Shown here one piece after another: positions 1 to 8,682 of a stretch of 64,000 nt of DNA. The notes under the pieces are model-generated. The model had not been told where the DNA came from. It did no database searches and worked only from the letters and a program-made list of their open reading frames with translations. The translations under genes were made by a program, and so were the position numbers. The stretch lies in assembly GCF_002873335.1 (NCBI RefSeq), contig NZ_MCUW01000012.1, forward strand, positions 248,001-312,000, given 5' to 3'. The stretch's first letter is position 1; the number at the start of each line of letters is the position of its first letter. This stretch comes from Vibrio sp. 10N.286.49.B1 (GTDB lineage: Bacteria; Pseudomonadota; Gammaproteobacteria; Enterobacterales; Vibrionaceae).

Positions 1-217
1 CTTGTTTATTTTGGGATACCAAGTGGATCCAATTGGTATAAAGCAATATGCGTACCAACTACAATGTCCCCAAATTATTGACATTCTTTTCAGTAAAAGT
101 AGGTAAGTTGCACCGTTCTAATGCGAAATGTTAATCTTTAGTGCAAATATTGGTTGAATAGCTACTGACTTGATAGACGCCTTTTAGTTAGACAAAATAA
201 CTAACCAAGAGGTACTT

Positions 218-480
218 ATGAATATTAAAATGTATCGTGAAGAATTTAAATTAAAGCCATTAAGCAGATGACTGAAAAAGGTCGCAGTATAGTTGGAGTT
301 GCCGCTTCTACTCATCGTCTCTATGACTGGATCAAACGGTATGCCCAGACTCCTCTCTTCATCAAATCAAGTCCGAAGAAAACACAGAGGTCCGTCGACT
401 CAAAAAAATTGCAACGGATGACTGAAGATCGTGACATTCTAAATAAAGCCGCGGTGTACTTAACACGTCAGTCTGATTGA
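218..480 (+). pseudogene. decayed IS3-family transposase OrfA
   Basis: Remnant of the small first ORF of an IS3-type element. An ATG at 218 preceded by AAGAGG opens a reading frame that stops at 269, but the protein continues one frame over from about 253 (KAIKQMTEKGRS, then STHRLYDWIKRY and a terminal EDRDILNKAAVYL). This matches the OrfA helix-turn-helix and leucine-zipper layout. A single-base deletion near 253 explains the shift. The region between the helix-turn-helix turn and STHRLYDW also looks shortened. No OrfB follows, so the element is dead. The family call rests on remembered OrfA sequence, not on a search. Confidence 0.75.
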
Positions 481-507
481 TTGAGGTATACCTTTATCAA
501 AACCAAT

Positions 508-731
508 ATGCCTATCTGGGCTGTACGAGCCTATCTACCATCATGGGCTCTAAGCGACTGAATATAGAGGAAGTCGTTCGTGAATCGGGAACAAATAGGA
601 ATACCATTACTCGCTTGTACCATGAAACGAATAACCGTATAGATCTTGAAAATTTGGAGAAGTTATGTCAGTACTTAGAATGCTAAGTAAGTGACCTTCT
701 TGAGTATGTAGGTGAAGATCAGGCGATATAA
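508..731 (+). pseudogene. decayed small XRE-type HTH regulator
   Basis: A short Cro/C1-type DNA-binding protein, recognisable from SKRLNIEEVVRESGTNRNTI followed by TRLYHE and DLENLEKLCQYLEC. It appears broken twice. The natural start MPIWAVRAYL at 508 is in another frame from STIMGSKRL, which fits loss of four bases around 531. An in-frame TAA at 684-686 then cuts off a readable tail (VSDLLEYVGEDQAI) that ends at 731. The uninterrupted part (about 543-686) could still make a 47-residue protein. Such regulators are common passengers on integrated elements, which fits the transposase remnant just upstream. Confidence 0.6.
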
Positions 732-819
732 AGTATATTTGGGATAAAAAGTTCTAATGTTGGGCTGGGAATTTAGAAAAGTTAGGATGAAAATTAAATT
801 CAACACTCGAGTTTTTATG

Positions 820-842
820 TTGGTCCCAATCTGGTCCCCAAA
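820..842. repeat. paired TGGTCCC motif near tRNA 3' end
   Basis: Two closely spaced copies of TGGTCCC (TTGGTCCCAAT and CTGGTCCCCAAA) lie about 110 bp outside the 3' end of the tRNA-Gly gene. Repeats of this kind next to a tRNA can be arm-type sites for a tyrosine integrase, but no integrase gene is present here. The repeat is seen directly; the role is a guess. Confidence 0.3.
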
Positions 843-951
843 GAAATTTATCGCTTATAATTTTTAGGTAATGAGTATTACAGACACACAAAAACGCGCA
901 AGGAGCGCTTTATTTTCAATATTTTGAAATTGCATAACATGAAGAAGAGAT

Positions 952-1026
<75 letters not shown>

Positions 1027-1242
1027 ACATCGTTGGTACGAGGTAGATAATGCCACATTCGCTCAGAATGGAAAGCGTTATTTTGCACTTAAGTGTTTGT
1101 TTGCGCATTTTTTATTCTTAATGCTTAGTGTTTGTTCACCGCCTGTTGTCTTCAAAATAAAAACCGTGATGAATCGCACAGTTTGGTAGTCAAACTCATC
1201 GCCCACCACGGTATGTTTCTTAAACAGCTATATCAACGGTAA

Positions 1243-2586
1243 TCAACAATCTCGAAAAATATCGAGCGTTTGCGGCGTTACGCCCCCAGCCTGTGGGTCA
1301 AGTGCGGGAAACAAAAGGCTGATCCCTGACTCTCGTAACCCCAACCATTTCATCATAGTGGCGTGTACTTGGTCACTTGATGTGGTTGGTATCACTCGAC
1401 CACGCGACAGTAGCAGATCACTGCCTTCTGAAATGTCAGGGTACTCACCTAGAATGCGCGACCCTTTCACTGCGCCCCCCATCACAAACGAGTGACTGCC
1501 CCACCCATGGTCGGTACCAGCAGTACCATTTGGAATTAATGTTCGGCCGAACTCAGAATGTGTGAATGAGGTAACGTGCTCATCAAGTCCTTCTGCTTCC
1601 ATTGCTTGATGAAACACATCAAGCGCTTCGGCTAAATCAAACAATAGTGCTGCTTGTTTCTCAGATTGCCCAGAATGGGTATCAAAGCCTCCCAATTTGC
1701 AACTAAAATACTGTAGGCCATGGTTAAACTTGTCTCGGTTAACGATAAGCTTAAACACCGTCGCCAATTGTTGGCCGATGCCTGTTTCTGGGAATGGGTG
1801 CCCCGTCTCCATTTCCAAGATGTCAGCAAATTCCGAGTATAAATCGGTCGATTCTGTTGCTAGCGTTGCGTAGTGGCGCTCAAAGACATTATTGTAGTTT
1901 TCTTGGGTATGTAGGGCGTCAAACAACTGCCGATCTCGACCAGAGGGATCATTAAATAGATCATGGGGTGGTTTCACCCCCACAGAGTTCGATTGCTCAA
2001 CAATCGCATTCGTCCAAATCTGTGTGCCACCAATATCAAACAAGGGCGACATCCCATCAATTCTGTGTGCTTCGTCACCCAAAATATTCGAGGTGAGTGC
2101 GCCAAACCCTTGCTTGGACATTATGGTGCTAGCATGAGTTTGCACCATCGCAGATTGATGTGAATGGCTAAACAAATGGACAGGAAGCACCTCTGAGCTG
2201 TTACTGGTACCATTTTGTACCAGTGGCCCAACATTGGCGATCGGCAATAATCGTCCCGCTTTCCACGCCTCTGTTAACGGGCTTAATGATGGATGCATTT
2301 TTAGTTGACTCGTGTCACCTTCAGCGTTTAGCGCAACACACTCTTCATAATCCAGTGCTAGCTCACCTCTCAGTAAGTGATACTGAGGATAAATGTCTTC
2401 CGCCGACGGTATCAGCATGTTGTAACCATCATTACCACCGGCAAGGTCAATTCCCACTAGCGCCTTATAGTCCGTGCTGCATTGGGTCCCTTGACTGGCC
2501 AAAGCACCAAATGAAGATAAACTTAGTGCCGATACGCCCATAGACGCGGCAGAGGTTTGCAGAAAATGTCTACGTGATACTTTCAT
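1243..2586 (-). CDS. DUF1501 family Tat-exported protein
   Basis: 447 residues. The N-terminus is a twin-arginine signal (SRRHFLQTSAASMG, then a hydrophobic stretch ending near ALASQ), so the protein is probably exported folded. The rest matches the DUF1501 family: VGIDLAGGNDGYNML near the start, FSHSHQSAMVQ, and THSEFGRTL with GTDHGWGS towards the end. These give the Asp/His-rich pattern that relates the family to sulfatase/alkaline-phosphatase folds. The biochemical role is not established. It lies 4 bp downstream of a DUF1800 gene on the same strand and is surely co-transcribed. The ATG at 2586 is chosen because it begins the Tat signal. Confidence 0.85.
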   Translation of the reverse strand: MKVSRRHFLQTSAASMGVSALSLSSFGALASQGTQCSTDYKALVGIDLAGGNDGYNMLIPSAEDIYPQYHLLRGELALDYEECVALNAEGDTSQLKMHPSLSPLTEAWKAGRLLPIANVGPLVQNGTSNSSEVLPVHLFSHSHQSAMVQTHASTIMSKQGFGALTSNILGDEAHRIDGMSPLFDIGGTQIWTNAIVEQSNSVGVKPPHDLFNDPSGRDRQLFDALHTQENYNNVFERHYATLATESTDLYSEFADILEMETGHPFPETGIGQQLATVFKLIVNRDKFNHGLQYFSCKLGGFDTHSGQSEKQAALLFDLAEALDVFHQAMEAEGLDEHVTSFTHSEFGRTLIPNGTAGTDHGWGSHSFVMGGAVKGSRILGEYPDISEGSDLLLSRGRVIPTTSSDQVHATMMKWLGLRESGISLLFPALDPQAGGVTPQTLDIFRDC

Positions 2587-2590
2587 GTCT

Positions 2591-4099
2591 TTATCCTTGT
2601 ACTATGAATTTAGGCGACAACAATGCGTGCACAATGAGGTTTTTAATCTCTCGGTACCAGTCGGAGCGCCGGCCAGTGCAACTGGCTAAATACGTGAGGT
2701 AATGCGCCTTTTCCTCGTCGGATAACTGCCCATGAAATAAATGCGTATCCAAATAGTCAACAACAGGTTGGTTATCCCAATCACTGTCATCGTCCAATCT
2801 CGTTAGGAACAACTCAAACAGATCAGGAGCCATAAACCATTCTCTACCTTCATTTTCTTGTCTCGCGATGAGCTCTTTAAAATGGTGGCCGTAATCATAA
2901 ATATCTTGCCATTGATAAACAGCGAATTCCGGTGCGGTAAGGTTGGAAAAATCAGGTGCATTCGGTGCATCGTCGGGCTGATAATAATAGAAGACGGATG
3001 GCGCTGACATTGGCAGCAGTCTGTCGTACCAGTTAAACTGTTTCGGCCACATTGAGATCCCGACCCTACGTTTGACACCTAAGGCTCTCATTGCATGCGT
3101 AAATACGCACATAGGATCACGAACTTTACCCACTTCGTCGCCGTAGTTATCCGCAGTTCTATCGGTCAAAATAGCCTCAATAAGTGTCGCCATATCCCCA
3201 TCTGAGTTTTTGAAGGCATTGCGAACACGCCTAACATAGGCGGGTTTGGGGTTGCTCGTTACCATCTTTGTGATAAAGAATTTTGCAACATACGTATAAA
3301 GGTTGGCTTGTGACATGAGTAGATCAATGACCTGTTCTAAGTCTTCTTCAGCGCTTTGATGCGCCGAGAATCGCTGACCCAATACGGTTTTCTCCGTCGC
3401 GTCGTGCTTATCCGAGTCAATCACCATCGCATACGCGTATTTCTCGGCACCTGACGCATTAGCAAACGTCCAACCGGTAAAGACTCTCGCCAGGTTTTCA
3501 ATATCAGACTGTTGATACGATGGAACTGGTTGGCCTAAGTCATCGGTGACTGTCGAACCATCGCCATGCAGTTTTACCGGACCAAGAGTAAACAACTGCA
3601 GTAGCTCTCTCGCGTAATTTTCATCGGCTTGAGTCGATTCATTCGCCACATTATTGACAAAAGTCAGGTACTCGCCCATAACTGGAGACGTTGACACCCA
3701 ACGCAAAATATCTCGAAAATTCCCAAGCCCATTTCGTGCCAAGCCATCATAATAATTGCACATATATTTGCGTCTAGCGGTTGCTCTAAACGCAGGATCT
3801 ACAACGCTGACGACAAAAAGCTCAGACAAAATATAAGCGATTCTCTGGCGCAAGGCATCTGGCTTCTCTACCGTCATCTGTGTCCAACTGCTGGCATAGT
3901 ACAACCCATGACCAAGGCCTGAATGGCTTTCTTCCAATGACTCAAACAGCGCTAGCCAACTCGTGGCAGGGTAGGATTTTTGTGTTTCAATCCAGCGACT
4001 TGTCTCCCCTTCACGAATGAATGCTTCTATATCTTGTACCGATGGACCAAACGTACACTGTGTCAGTGTTCTTGCGGCGTCCCTATATTCACTTTGCAT
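2591..4099 (-). CDS. DUF1800 family protein
   Basis: 502 residues, DUF1800 family. Recognisable features are the opening AARTLTQCTFGPSVQDIEAF, the mid-region ENYARELLQLFTLG, and VFTGWTF. It is first of a two-gene operon with the DUF1501 gene; the two families are usual partners across bacteria. No clear signal peptide is seen (the N-terminus MQSEYRDAARTL goes straight into the domain), in contrast to its Tat-exported partner. Function is unknown, and a role in handling exported proteins or polysaccharide is only speculation. The ATG start is plausible, with a GTTGAT-containing leader and no strong ribosome binding site. Confidence 0.85.
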   Translation of the reverse strand: MQSEYRDAARTLTQCTFGPSVQDIEAFIREGETSRWIETQKSYPATSWLALFESLEESHSGLGHGLYYASSWTQMTVEKPDALRQRIAYILSELFVVSVVDPAFRATARRKYMCNYYDGLARNGLGNFRDILRWVSTSPVMGEYLTFVNNVANESTQADENYARELLQLFTLGPVKLHGDGSTVTDDLGQPVPSYQQSDIENLARVFTGWTFANASGAEKYAYAMVIDSDKHDATEKTVLGQRFSAHQSAEEDLEQVIDLLMSQANLYTYVAKFFITKMVTSNPKPAYVRRVRNAFKNSDGDMATLIEAILTDRTADNYGDEVGKVRDPMCVFTHAMRALGVKRRVGISMWPKQFNWYDRLLPMSAPSVFYYYQPDDAPNAPDFSNLTAPEFAVYQWQDIYDYGHHFKELIARQENEGREWFMAPDLFELFLTRLDDDSDWDNQPVVDYLDTHLFHGQLSDEEKAHYLTYLASCTGRRSDWYREIKNLIVHALLSPKFIVQG

Positions 4100-4514
4100 C
4101 TATCAACTCCACTGCTTTACTAAACTCATAACATGCTAGTAAAACAGAAAGCCGATGAATGTTAACGAATGTAAAACCAAGATTCTTATGCAACTAATTG
4201 TTTTTAATTACACAGGTTGCAACACGTTATACAGATAGAAAAAGCCGCCATAACGCGGCGTTTAAGAGGAAAAGAGATATGAAAGGTGATGTTCACAATC
4301 ACTGTGTTCGTTAGTTTGAGCTGACTTACTTAAGTTTTCGCTTACTGAGCGTTATTATTTGTGATGTAAGCGATGTCGTTAAGTGTCGCTGATTACCTCA
4401 ATATCGAACATAGACAGTTACCCTATTCGCTTGTACTTTTCGTTGTTTCCTCGACATAGAGCACCACGCCCCAAATAAAGTGACTGATCGGCTTCTTACT
4501 TGGCCATACGTAAA
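4100..4514. other. intergenic region between DUF1800 gene and OMP gene
   Basis: 415 bases, AT-rich, with no convincing open frame on either strand. It must hold the promoter of the DUF1800-DUF1501 operon near its left end. It also holds a GC-rich hairpin at 4244-4259 that probably ends transcripts of the outer-membrane gene to the right. Confidence 0.6.
4244..4259 (-). terminator. putative intrinsic terminator
   Basis: GCCGC, six-base loop, GCGGC. On the minus strand the hairpin is followed by CTTTTTC. It lies about 250 bp beyond the stop of the outer-membrane gene at 4515. The stem is short, so the call is modest. Confidence 0.45.
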
Positions 4515-5177
4515 CTAGAACTGATAGTGAATCCCCACCATCAATAACCCAATGTCGGCATTACCCAATTCAACGCCGCTACCATGATTGAACGTTGGCA
4601 TCATATACGTATAGTCCAGACGCATATTGACACTGTTGTTCATCGCAATATTAACCCCTACACCCGCATGCGTCCCTACACCGTAAGAGTAATCATTAAC
4701 GCTTTCTTGATTTGGGTTACTGTCCCAGTTCATCAAAAATCCAGACAGCCCAACCTTGGTATACACTGCAACATTATCGTTAAAATAATAAGAAAACTTA
4801 GGGGATACTGATAACACACCCGTCACTGAATCTAGCCCTGAAATCGAAGTATCCGAACCTAATAATTGCCCTTCTAAACCAAACCAATCTGTAAAGTGAT
4901 ACCCCGCATAAACCGCAATAGCAGGGCTGGAGTGATTATACCGCGCGCCTTCGATATTGTTCTCGACAGAATACGTCTGCATATTACCCAGTGCCCCTCC
5001 AACAAATGCACCTTGTTTGTCGGCGGCCTGAAGGCTAAGTGGCAACAACATGCTCATTGCCAATATGGACTTTAGGGCTATTTTAACGAATGCGATTGGT
5101 TGCCTTGTGAAAAAAAGTTGTTTTGCGAAAAAAGGTTGTAGTGCTAAAAGTGATGGTCTTGCAAAAAATAGCTTCAA
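4515..5177 (-). CDS. outer-membrane beta-barrel protein (OmpA-N/OMP_b-brl type)
   Basis: 220 residues, probably a small eight-stranded outer-membrane barrel. It shows GAFVGGALGN after the signal, alternating aromatic strands such as IAVYAGYHFTDWFGLEGQ and VGLLMVGIHYQF-like ends, and a C-terminal phenylalanine recognised by BAM. The start is uncertain. The frame opens at a TTG (5177) and gives an unusually long, basic and aromatic leader (three runs like LFFA-R-Q) before a normal signal core ending LSLQAA. No ATG gives a usable signal peptide. No strong ribosome binding site is seen. Single gene; ligand and role unknown. Confidence 0.75.
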   Translation of the reverse strand: MKLFFARPSLLALQPFFAKQLFFTRQPIAFVKIALKSILAMSMLLPLSLQAADKQGAFVGGALGNMQTYSVENNIEGARYNHSSPAIAVYAGYHFTDWFGLEGQLLGSDTSISGLDSVTGVLSVSPKFSYYFNDNVAVYTKVGLSGFLMNWDSNPNQESVNDYSYGVGTHAGVGVNIAMNNSVNMRLDYTYMMPTFNHGSGVELGNADIGLLMVGIHYQF

Positions 5178-5437
5178 AGTGTCCGCCTGTTATTAATGAC
5201 TATGATGAATTGAGAACAGTCTATTAATTGCAATAATCGCACGCTTAGCCATGCGACGAACGACGCTATCTACTGATGAAATGCCTTATGCTGTGACGAT
5301 TGGTATTGGTAAAACTCAACCACATCCAATCACCAACAAAAAACCCATCGTTTGTATTAATAGCACTCGTCAAAACAGGCAAGCTCTGCTACCTTTACGC
5401 CACTTAAAGACAGTGACAACTTGAACTAGACGGACCT

Positions 5438-6601
5438 ATGCCTTCACCTCAAACCATAAACAAAATCGTCCAAATTGGTGATACGTTACATCGTAGCGGT
5501 TGCGCACCTTATAAAGTGGAAAAATACGCTCAGTTTTATGCGCAAAAGCACGGCATTGATGTGATGGTTCAAGCCACACCCACCGCTATCAATTATCAGT
5601 TTCCAGATAAAAACAATACCGTGGTATTAAAGCGGCTCAAGCCCGCCTCAATTAACCTCGGCTTATTGGCAAATACGATTATTCGCATTAATCAACCGAG
5701 TAATGAACCGGTGCCAGAACCTGTTGGTTATCCGAAATGGATTGTTGCACTTGCCAACATGGGCATACCGCCCGCTTATCTTATGTTGGTTGGTAGTACG
5801 CTTGAAGCCGTCGGTTACTCGGTGATTCTTGGACTGATCGTTTGGCTAACTCAATTAGTAGTTAAAGGACGTAACTCCATCGCAGTTGAGTTCGTTGCTG
5901 CTTTATTAACCGGCATATTCGTTGCGTTTATTGCAAGCACCGGTGCGGCAATACCAGTTTGGGCCCTTTGTATTGCGACCGTCGTGCTTTTTGTTCCCGG
6001 ACTTTCAATTGCCAACTCGTTGGAGTGTTTAGCTTTTAACGACTTGGTCTCAGGAACAGCCTTATTGGGGCAAAGCGCATTAACGTTAATAAAGCTATTC
6101 ATCGGCGTTATTATGGGCTTAAACATTGGAGAAGCTTGGTGGGGACAAGCTGAGTCCTTGTCTTATACGAATGAAGTGCCGCTCTGGTTACACTGCTTTG
6201 GCTTGCTACTGATTTCATCGTCTATTGGCGTTATTTTTAATGCGCGACCAAAAGACATTTTACTTGGGTTACCTGTTGCAGTACTCGGGATGTGGGGACC
6301 ATTTTATCTTGGCTTCAGTAGCGGCTGGATCGTAGGCACCTGGATCACAACGGTCTTGATTACCTTGTATGGTACTTGGGTCGCTAAGCGTCTCGATCTC
6401 ACCGGATCCATTTATATTGTCCAAGGCATTATTATTTTAGTACCCGGGAGCCGAGTGTTAGTCAGTGCCAGTCAGTCCGTTTTCGAGCAATCGATTTTAC
6501 CGATACCTAATATCGGTTTATCCGCATTATTCATGTTTTCGGCAATCGTAGCGGGTCAAATTACCGCCTACTCTTTGTACTCACCGAAAATAGACCGCTA
6601 A
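5438..6601 (+). CDS. ThrE-type threonine/serine exporter family protein
   Basis: 387 residues. The N-terminal third (residues 1-90) is the soluble part of the DUF1212 domain, with the typical GDTLHRSGCAPYKVEKYA. It is followed by about ten hydrophobic helices covering the rest of DUF1212 and the DUF3815 half. In Escherichia coli the two halves are separate proteins (YjjP and YjjB); here they are fused as in Corynebacterium ThrE. The predicted role is inner-membrane export of threonine or serine. VPGLSIANSL-type and LVPGSRVLVS-type motifs mark the two repeats. Monocistronic, with a terminator right after it. Confidence 0.85.
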   Translation: MPSPQTINKIVQIGDTLHRSGCAPYKVEKYAQFYAQKHGIDVMVQATPTAINYQFPDKNNTVVLKRLKPASINLGLLANTIIRINQPSNEPVPEPVGYPKWIVALANMGIPPAYLMLVGSTLEAVGYSVILGLIVWLTQLVVKGRNSIAVEFVAALLTGIFVAFIASTGAAIPVWALCIATVVLFVPGLSIANSLECLAFNDLVSGTALLGQSALTLIKLFIGVIMGLNIGEAWWGQAESLSYTNEVPLWLHCFGLLLISSSIGVIFNARPKDILLGLPVAVLGMWGPFYLGFSSGWIVGTWITTVLITLYGTWVAKRLDLTGSIYIVQGIIILVPGSRVLVSASQSVFEQSILPIPNIGLSALFMFSAIVAGQITAYSLYSPKIDR

Positions 6602-6604
6602 CCA

Positions 6605-6640
6605 AATAACAGGGTGTCTTAATTAGAGCACCCTGTTATT
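6605..6640 (+). terminator. hairpin terminator after exporter gene
   Basis: AATAACAGGGTG and its complement CACCCTGTTATT flank a 12-base spacer just after the exporter stop codon. The stem is perfect and strong, but the T tract after it is weak. Confidence 0.65.
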
Positions 6641-6846
6641 CATACCATTATATTTTCCGTTTTCTTTACGAATTTATTAATTTTAGTTTAAAAATTATTC
6701 TTTCATATCAAAAGGTTAAATATTTGTTTCTTATCTGCTACATACTTTCTAATTAGCCAGATTGTCAGAGAAATGAAATGTCATGTAATTGAAATCAAAA
6801 AACGAGCTTAAGTTCAAATATTCTACACAAGCTTTACTGAGAATCG

Positions 6847-6874
6847 TTGACTTAACTTCGCAGTGGCTTATATT
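6847..6874 (+). promoter_or_regulatory. putative sigma-70 promoter of cold-shock gene
   Basis: TTGACT and TATATT separated by 16 bases. Transcription from here would give a leader of about 150 bases before the start codon at 7034. That is close to the length of the temperature-sensing leader known for cspA genes. Boxes are seen; usage is inferred. Confidence 0.5.
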
Positions 6875-7033
6875 AATTTCTAGCTTGAAATGAAGTTACT
6901 TTGTTTACAAAAGACATTTACCGAATTTACTCAATTCTTTGTCGTGTTGTACGCAATAGCAATTTACGTTTTCGCGCTATAGCTGCCGAATCGGCAAAAC
7001 AAAAAAGAAAATATTGAATTTTAGGATTACATT

Positions 7034-7243
7034 ATGTCTAACACAGTAACTGGCACCGTTAAATGGTTTAACGAAACTAAAGGCTTTGGCTTCATTCAAC
7101 AAGAAAATGGTCCTGACGTGTTCGCTCACTTCAGCAACATCAAAGCAGACGGTTTCCGCACTTTAGCAGAAGGCCAAAAAGTTGAGTTTAAAGTAACTCA
7201 AGGTCAAAAAGGCCCTCAAGCTGAAGAGATCATGCCAGTTTAA
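7034..7243 (+). CDS. CspA-family cold-shock protein
   Basis: 69 residues, the normal length of a single cold-shock domain. Both nucleic-acid binding motifs are present: KGFGFI (RNP1) and VFAHF (RNP2), after the usual [12 protein letters not shown] opening. The protein binds single-stranded RNA or DNA in the cytoplasm and acts as an RNA chaperone. The long leader suggests post-transcriptional cold induction. A strong terminator follows 27 bases later. In Vibrio cholerae the gene next to hmpA is remembered as the cold-shock gene cspV, so this may be its ortholog. Confidence 0.93.
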   Translation: MSNTVTGTVKWFNETKGFGFIQQENGPDVFAHFSNIKADGFRTLAEGQKVEFKVTQGQKGPQAEEIMPV

Positions 7244-7269
7244 TTACTGTTGATACTCCAGATACTATT

Positions 7270-7295
7270 AGCCAGCGTAAGCTGGCTATTTTTTT
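7270..7295 (+). terminator. intrinsic terminator after cold-shock gene
   Basis: AGCCAGC, loop GTAA, GCTGGCT, then a run of seven T after an A. A textbook Rho-independent terminator. Confidence 0.9.
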
Positions 7296-7390
7296 GCCAT
7301 TTAATCCATTAACTTACCAATTCTGTACCAATTTGCAGTTAAGCTACGTAAGATACCCTGTCTTCTAATTTACTGCGTTGTAACCTACCT

Positions 7391-7927
7391 ATGGCTATCA
7401 AACCAACCATCTACAAATTCCGTGTTGCCCTGACTGACATGAATCGTGACTATTATGATTCATTGAATCTAACCGTTGCACTGCATCCATCGGAAACTCA
7501 TTCAAGAATGATGGCGCGCCTGATGGCATTTTGCTTGAATGCGTCACCTGAGCTCCAGTTCACTAAAGGGCTATCCGATGTTGAAGAGCCTGACATTTGG
7601 CAAAAATCTCTCGATGACCAAACTGAAATGTGGATAGAGATCGGTGAACCTGACGTCGAAAGAGTGAAAAAAGCCACTCGTTTGTCTAAAGCGACCAAGG
7701 TCTACAGCTTCAATACTAAGAGCGATGTATGGTGGAAACAAAACCAAGGTAAGTTTGGCTTTCTCAATGCCAGTGTTTATCGCTTCAATAATGAATCCAT
7801 TGAAGCACTGACCGGACTTGTCGCTCGTACAATGGATCTCTCTGTCATGATTACGGGGACATCGTTGTTCGTGGACGGTGAAAGTGGCTCTGTAGAAGTA
7901 CTAGTAGAGGAACTGCAAGAGAAATGA
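7391..7927 (+). CDS. yaeQ: YaeQ family protein
   Basis: 178 residues, the family length. It starts with the diagnostic MAIKPTIYKFRVALTDMNR and keeps TVALHPSET, MARLMAF and the DLWQ-like EPDIWQKS. It ends with a beta-strand section. YaeQ has a PD-(D/E)XK nuclease-like fold; it was once proposed to suppress rfaH loss, but its cellular role is unsettled. It overlaps the next gene by four bases (ATGA), so the two are translationally coupled. Confidence 0.9.
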   Translation: MAIKPTIYKFRVALTDMNRDYYDSLNLTVALHPSETHSRMMARLMAFCLNASPELQFTKGLSDVEEPDIWQKSLDDQTEMWIEIGEPDVERVKKATRLSKATKVYSFNTKSDVWWKQNQGKFGFLNASVYRFNNESIEALTGLVARTMDLSVMITGTSLFVDGESGSVEVLVEELQEK

Positions 7928-8463
7928 GTACGCTAGAGACGCATCTGCAAACCTTCAACGTTGCACAGATGTCTGTCGTTGCCGATCAAGCTGCGCTTTT
8001 TTCTGAGCTTTGCGCTCGGGAAAATGCGCTATTCGAGCGTGCTCAAACCAACAAACCTGACACACCAATACTCGGTCTTCTATTAGGGTTGTTCACCAAG
8101 CTCAACGTTGAGTCGATTGCGTCATTGCAAACGTATTCAAATCAAGTCCTCGCGATGCGAAAAAGCTTTGAAGATGAACTGGGCAAAGATGAAGCACAAG
8201 TGTTTAAGCTGCCTGTACTTGAAGAACTCGTGCTGGTGACCCACGTCTGGTTATACATACAAGGCTGCTTGGGCATGGATTACAGCTTAGCCAATGACCA
8301 CGCAGACCAGACTAGCCAGGTAATTGCAGGGTTTAACGGTAACAATGTCGATGAAACCCGTATCGCATTCACTAAAAGTTACTACCTAGGCTTTCGTTAT
8401 TTTGAAGCAAACAAACCACCAGCAACCGGATGGAAGCGGTGGTTTGAAAAATGGTTTAACTAA
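7924..8463 (+). CDS. conserved-looking hypothetical protein coupled to yaeQ
   Basis: 179 residues, not recognised. Mostly predicted helix, cytoplasmic, no signal peptide or membrane segment. It ends in a Trp-rich amphipathic tail (GWKRWFEKWFN) that could touch a membrane. The start overlaps the yaeQ stop (ATGA). The coupling suggests joint function or stoichiometric synthesis with YaeQ. No catalytic motif is visible. Confidence 0.7.
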   Translation: MSTLETHLQTFNVAQMSVVADQAALFSELCARENALFERAQTNKPDTPILGLLLGLFTKLNVESIASLQTYSNQVLAMRKSFEDELGKDEAQVFKLPVLEELVLVTHVWLYIQGCLGMDYSLANDHADQTSQVIAGFNGNNVDETRIAFTKSYYLGFRYFEANKPPATGWKRWFEKWFN

Positions 8464-8486
8464 GGCTTCCGCTCGATCATCAAGTA

Positions 8487-8522
8487 AATTGGCATCAAGT
8501 AAGACAGCAGCAGATGCCAATT
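8487..8522. repeat. inverted repeat after yaeQ operon
   Basis: AATTGGCATC and GATGCCAATT form a perfect 10-bp stem with a 16-base loop, 24 bases after the operon's last stop. No T run follows, so it is either a processing hairpin or a weak terminator. Confidence 0.5.
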
Positions 8523-8580
8523 GTCATTATATTTCCGCTCTATCGCTTTAATGAAGCCATCGAACGCATTACTTAATTGA

Positions 8581-8682
8581 CGCGTTGCTTAGCTAATTAA
8601 CGCGTCGCTTAACGAATTTTAACGCGTTGCTTAACTAATTTTAACGCGTTGCTTAACTAATTTTAACGCGTTGCTTAACTAA
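8581..8682. repeat. 22-bp tandem repeat running into the hmp stop codon
   Basis: Five head-to-tail copies of a unit like CGCGTTGCTTAACTAATTTT plus AA. Units three and four are identical, the first two are diverged, and the last is shortened. The final copy supplies the TAG stop of the hmp gene (8679-8681). There are no unique spacers, so this is not a CRISPR array. Confidence 0.9.

Larger units (their letters stand above)
6602..7033. other. intergenic region and cold-shock leader
   Basis: 432 AT-rich bases. They hold the exporter terminator (6605-6640), a likely sigma-70 promoter (6847-6874) and a leader of about 150 bases for the cold-shock gene. No further gene is seen. Confidence 0.6.

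Noticed and set aside
901-912. AGGAGCGCTTTA as a further regulator operator
   Set aside because: Only the centre matches the palindrome; both outer arms differ and no glucan gene is near.
8581-8682. CRISPR array
   Set aside because: The units are directly joined without unique spacers and no cas gene is in the window.
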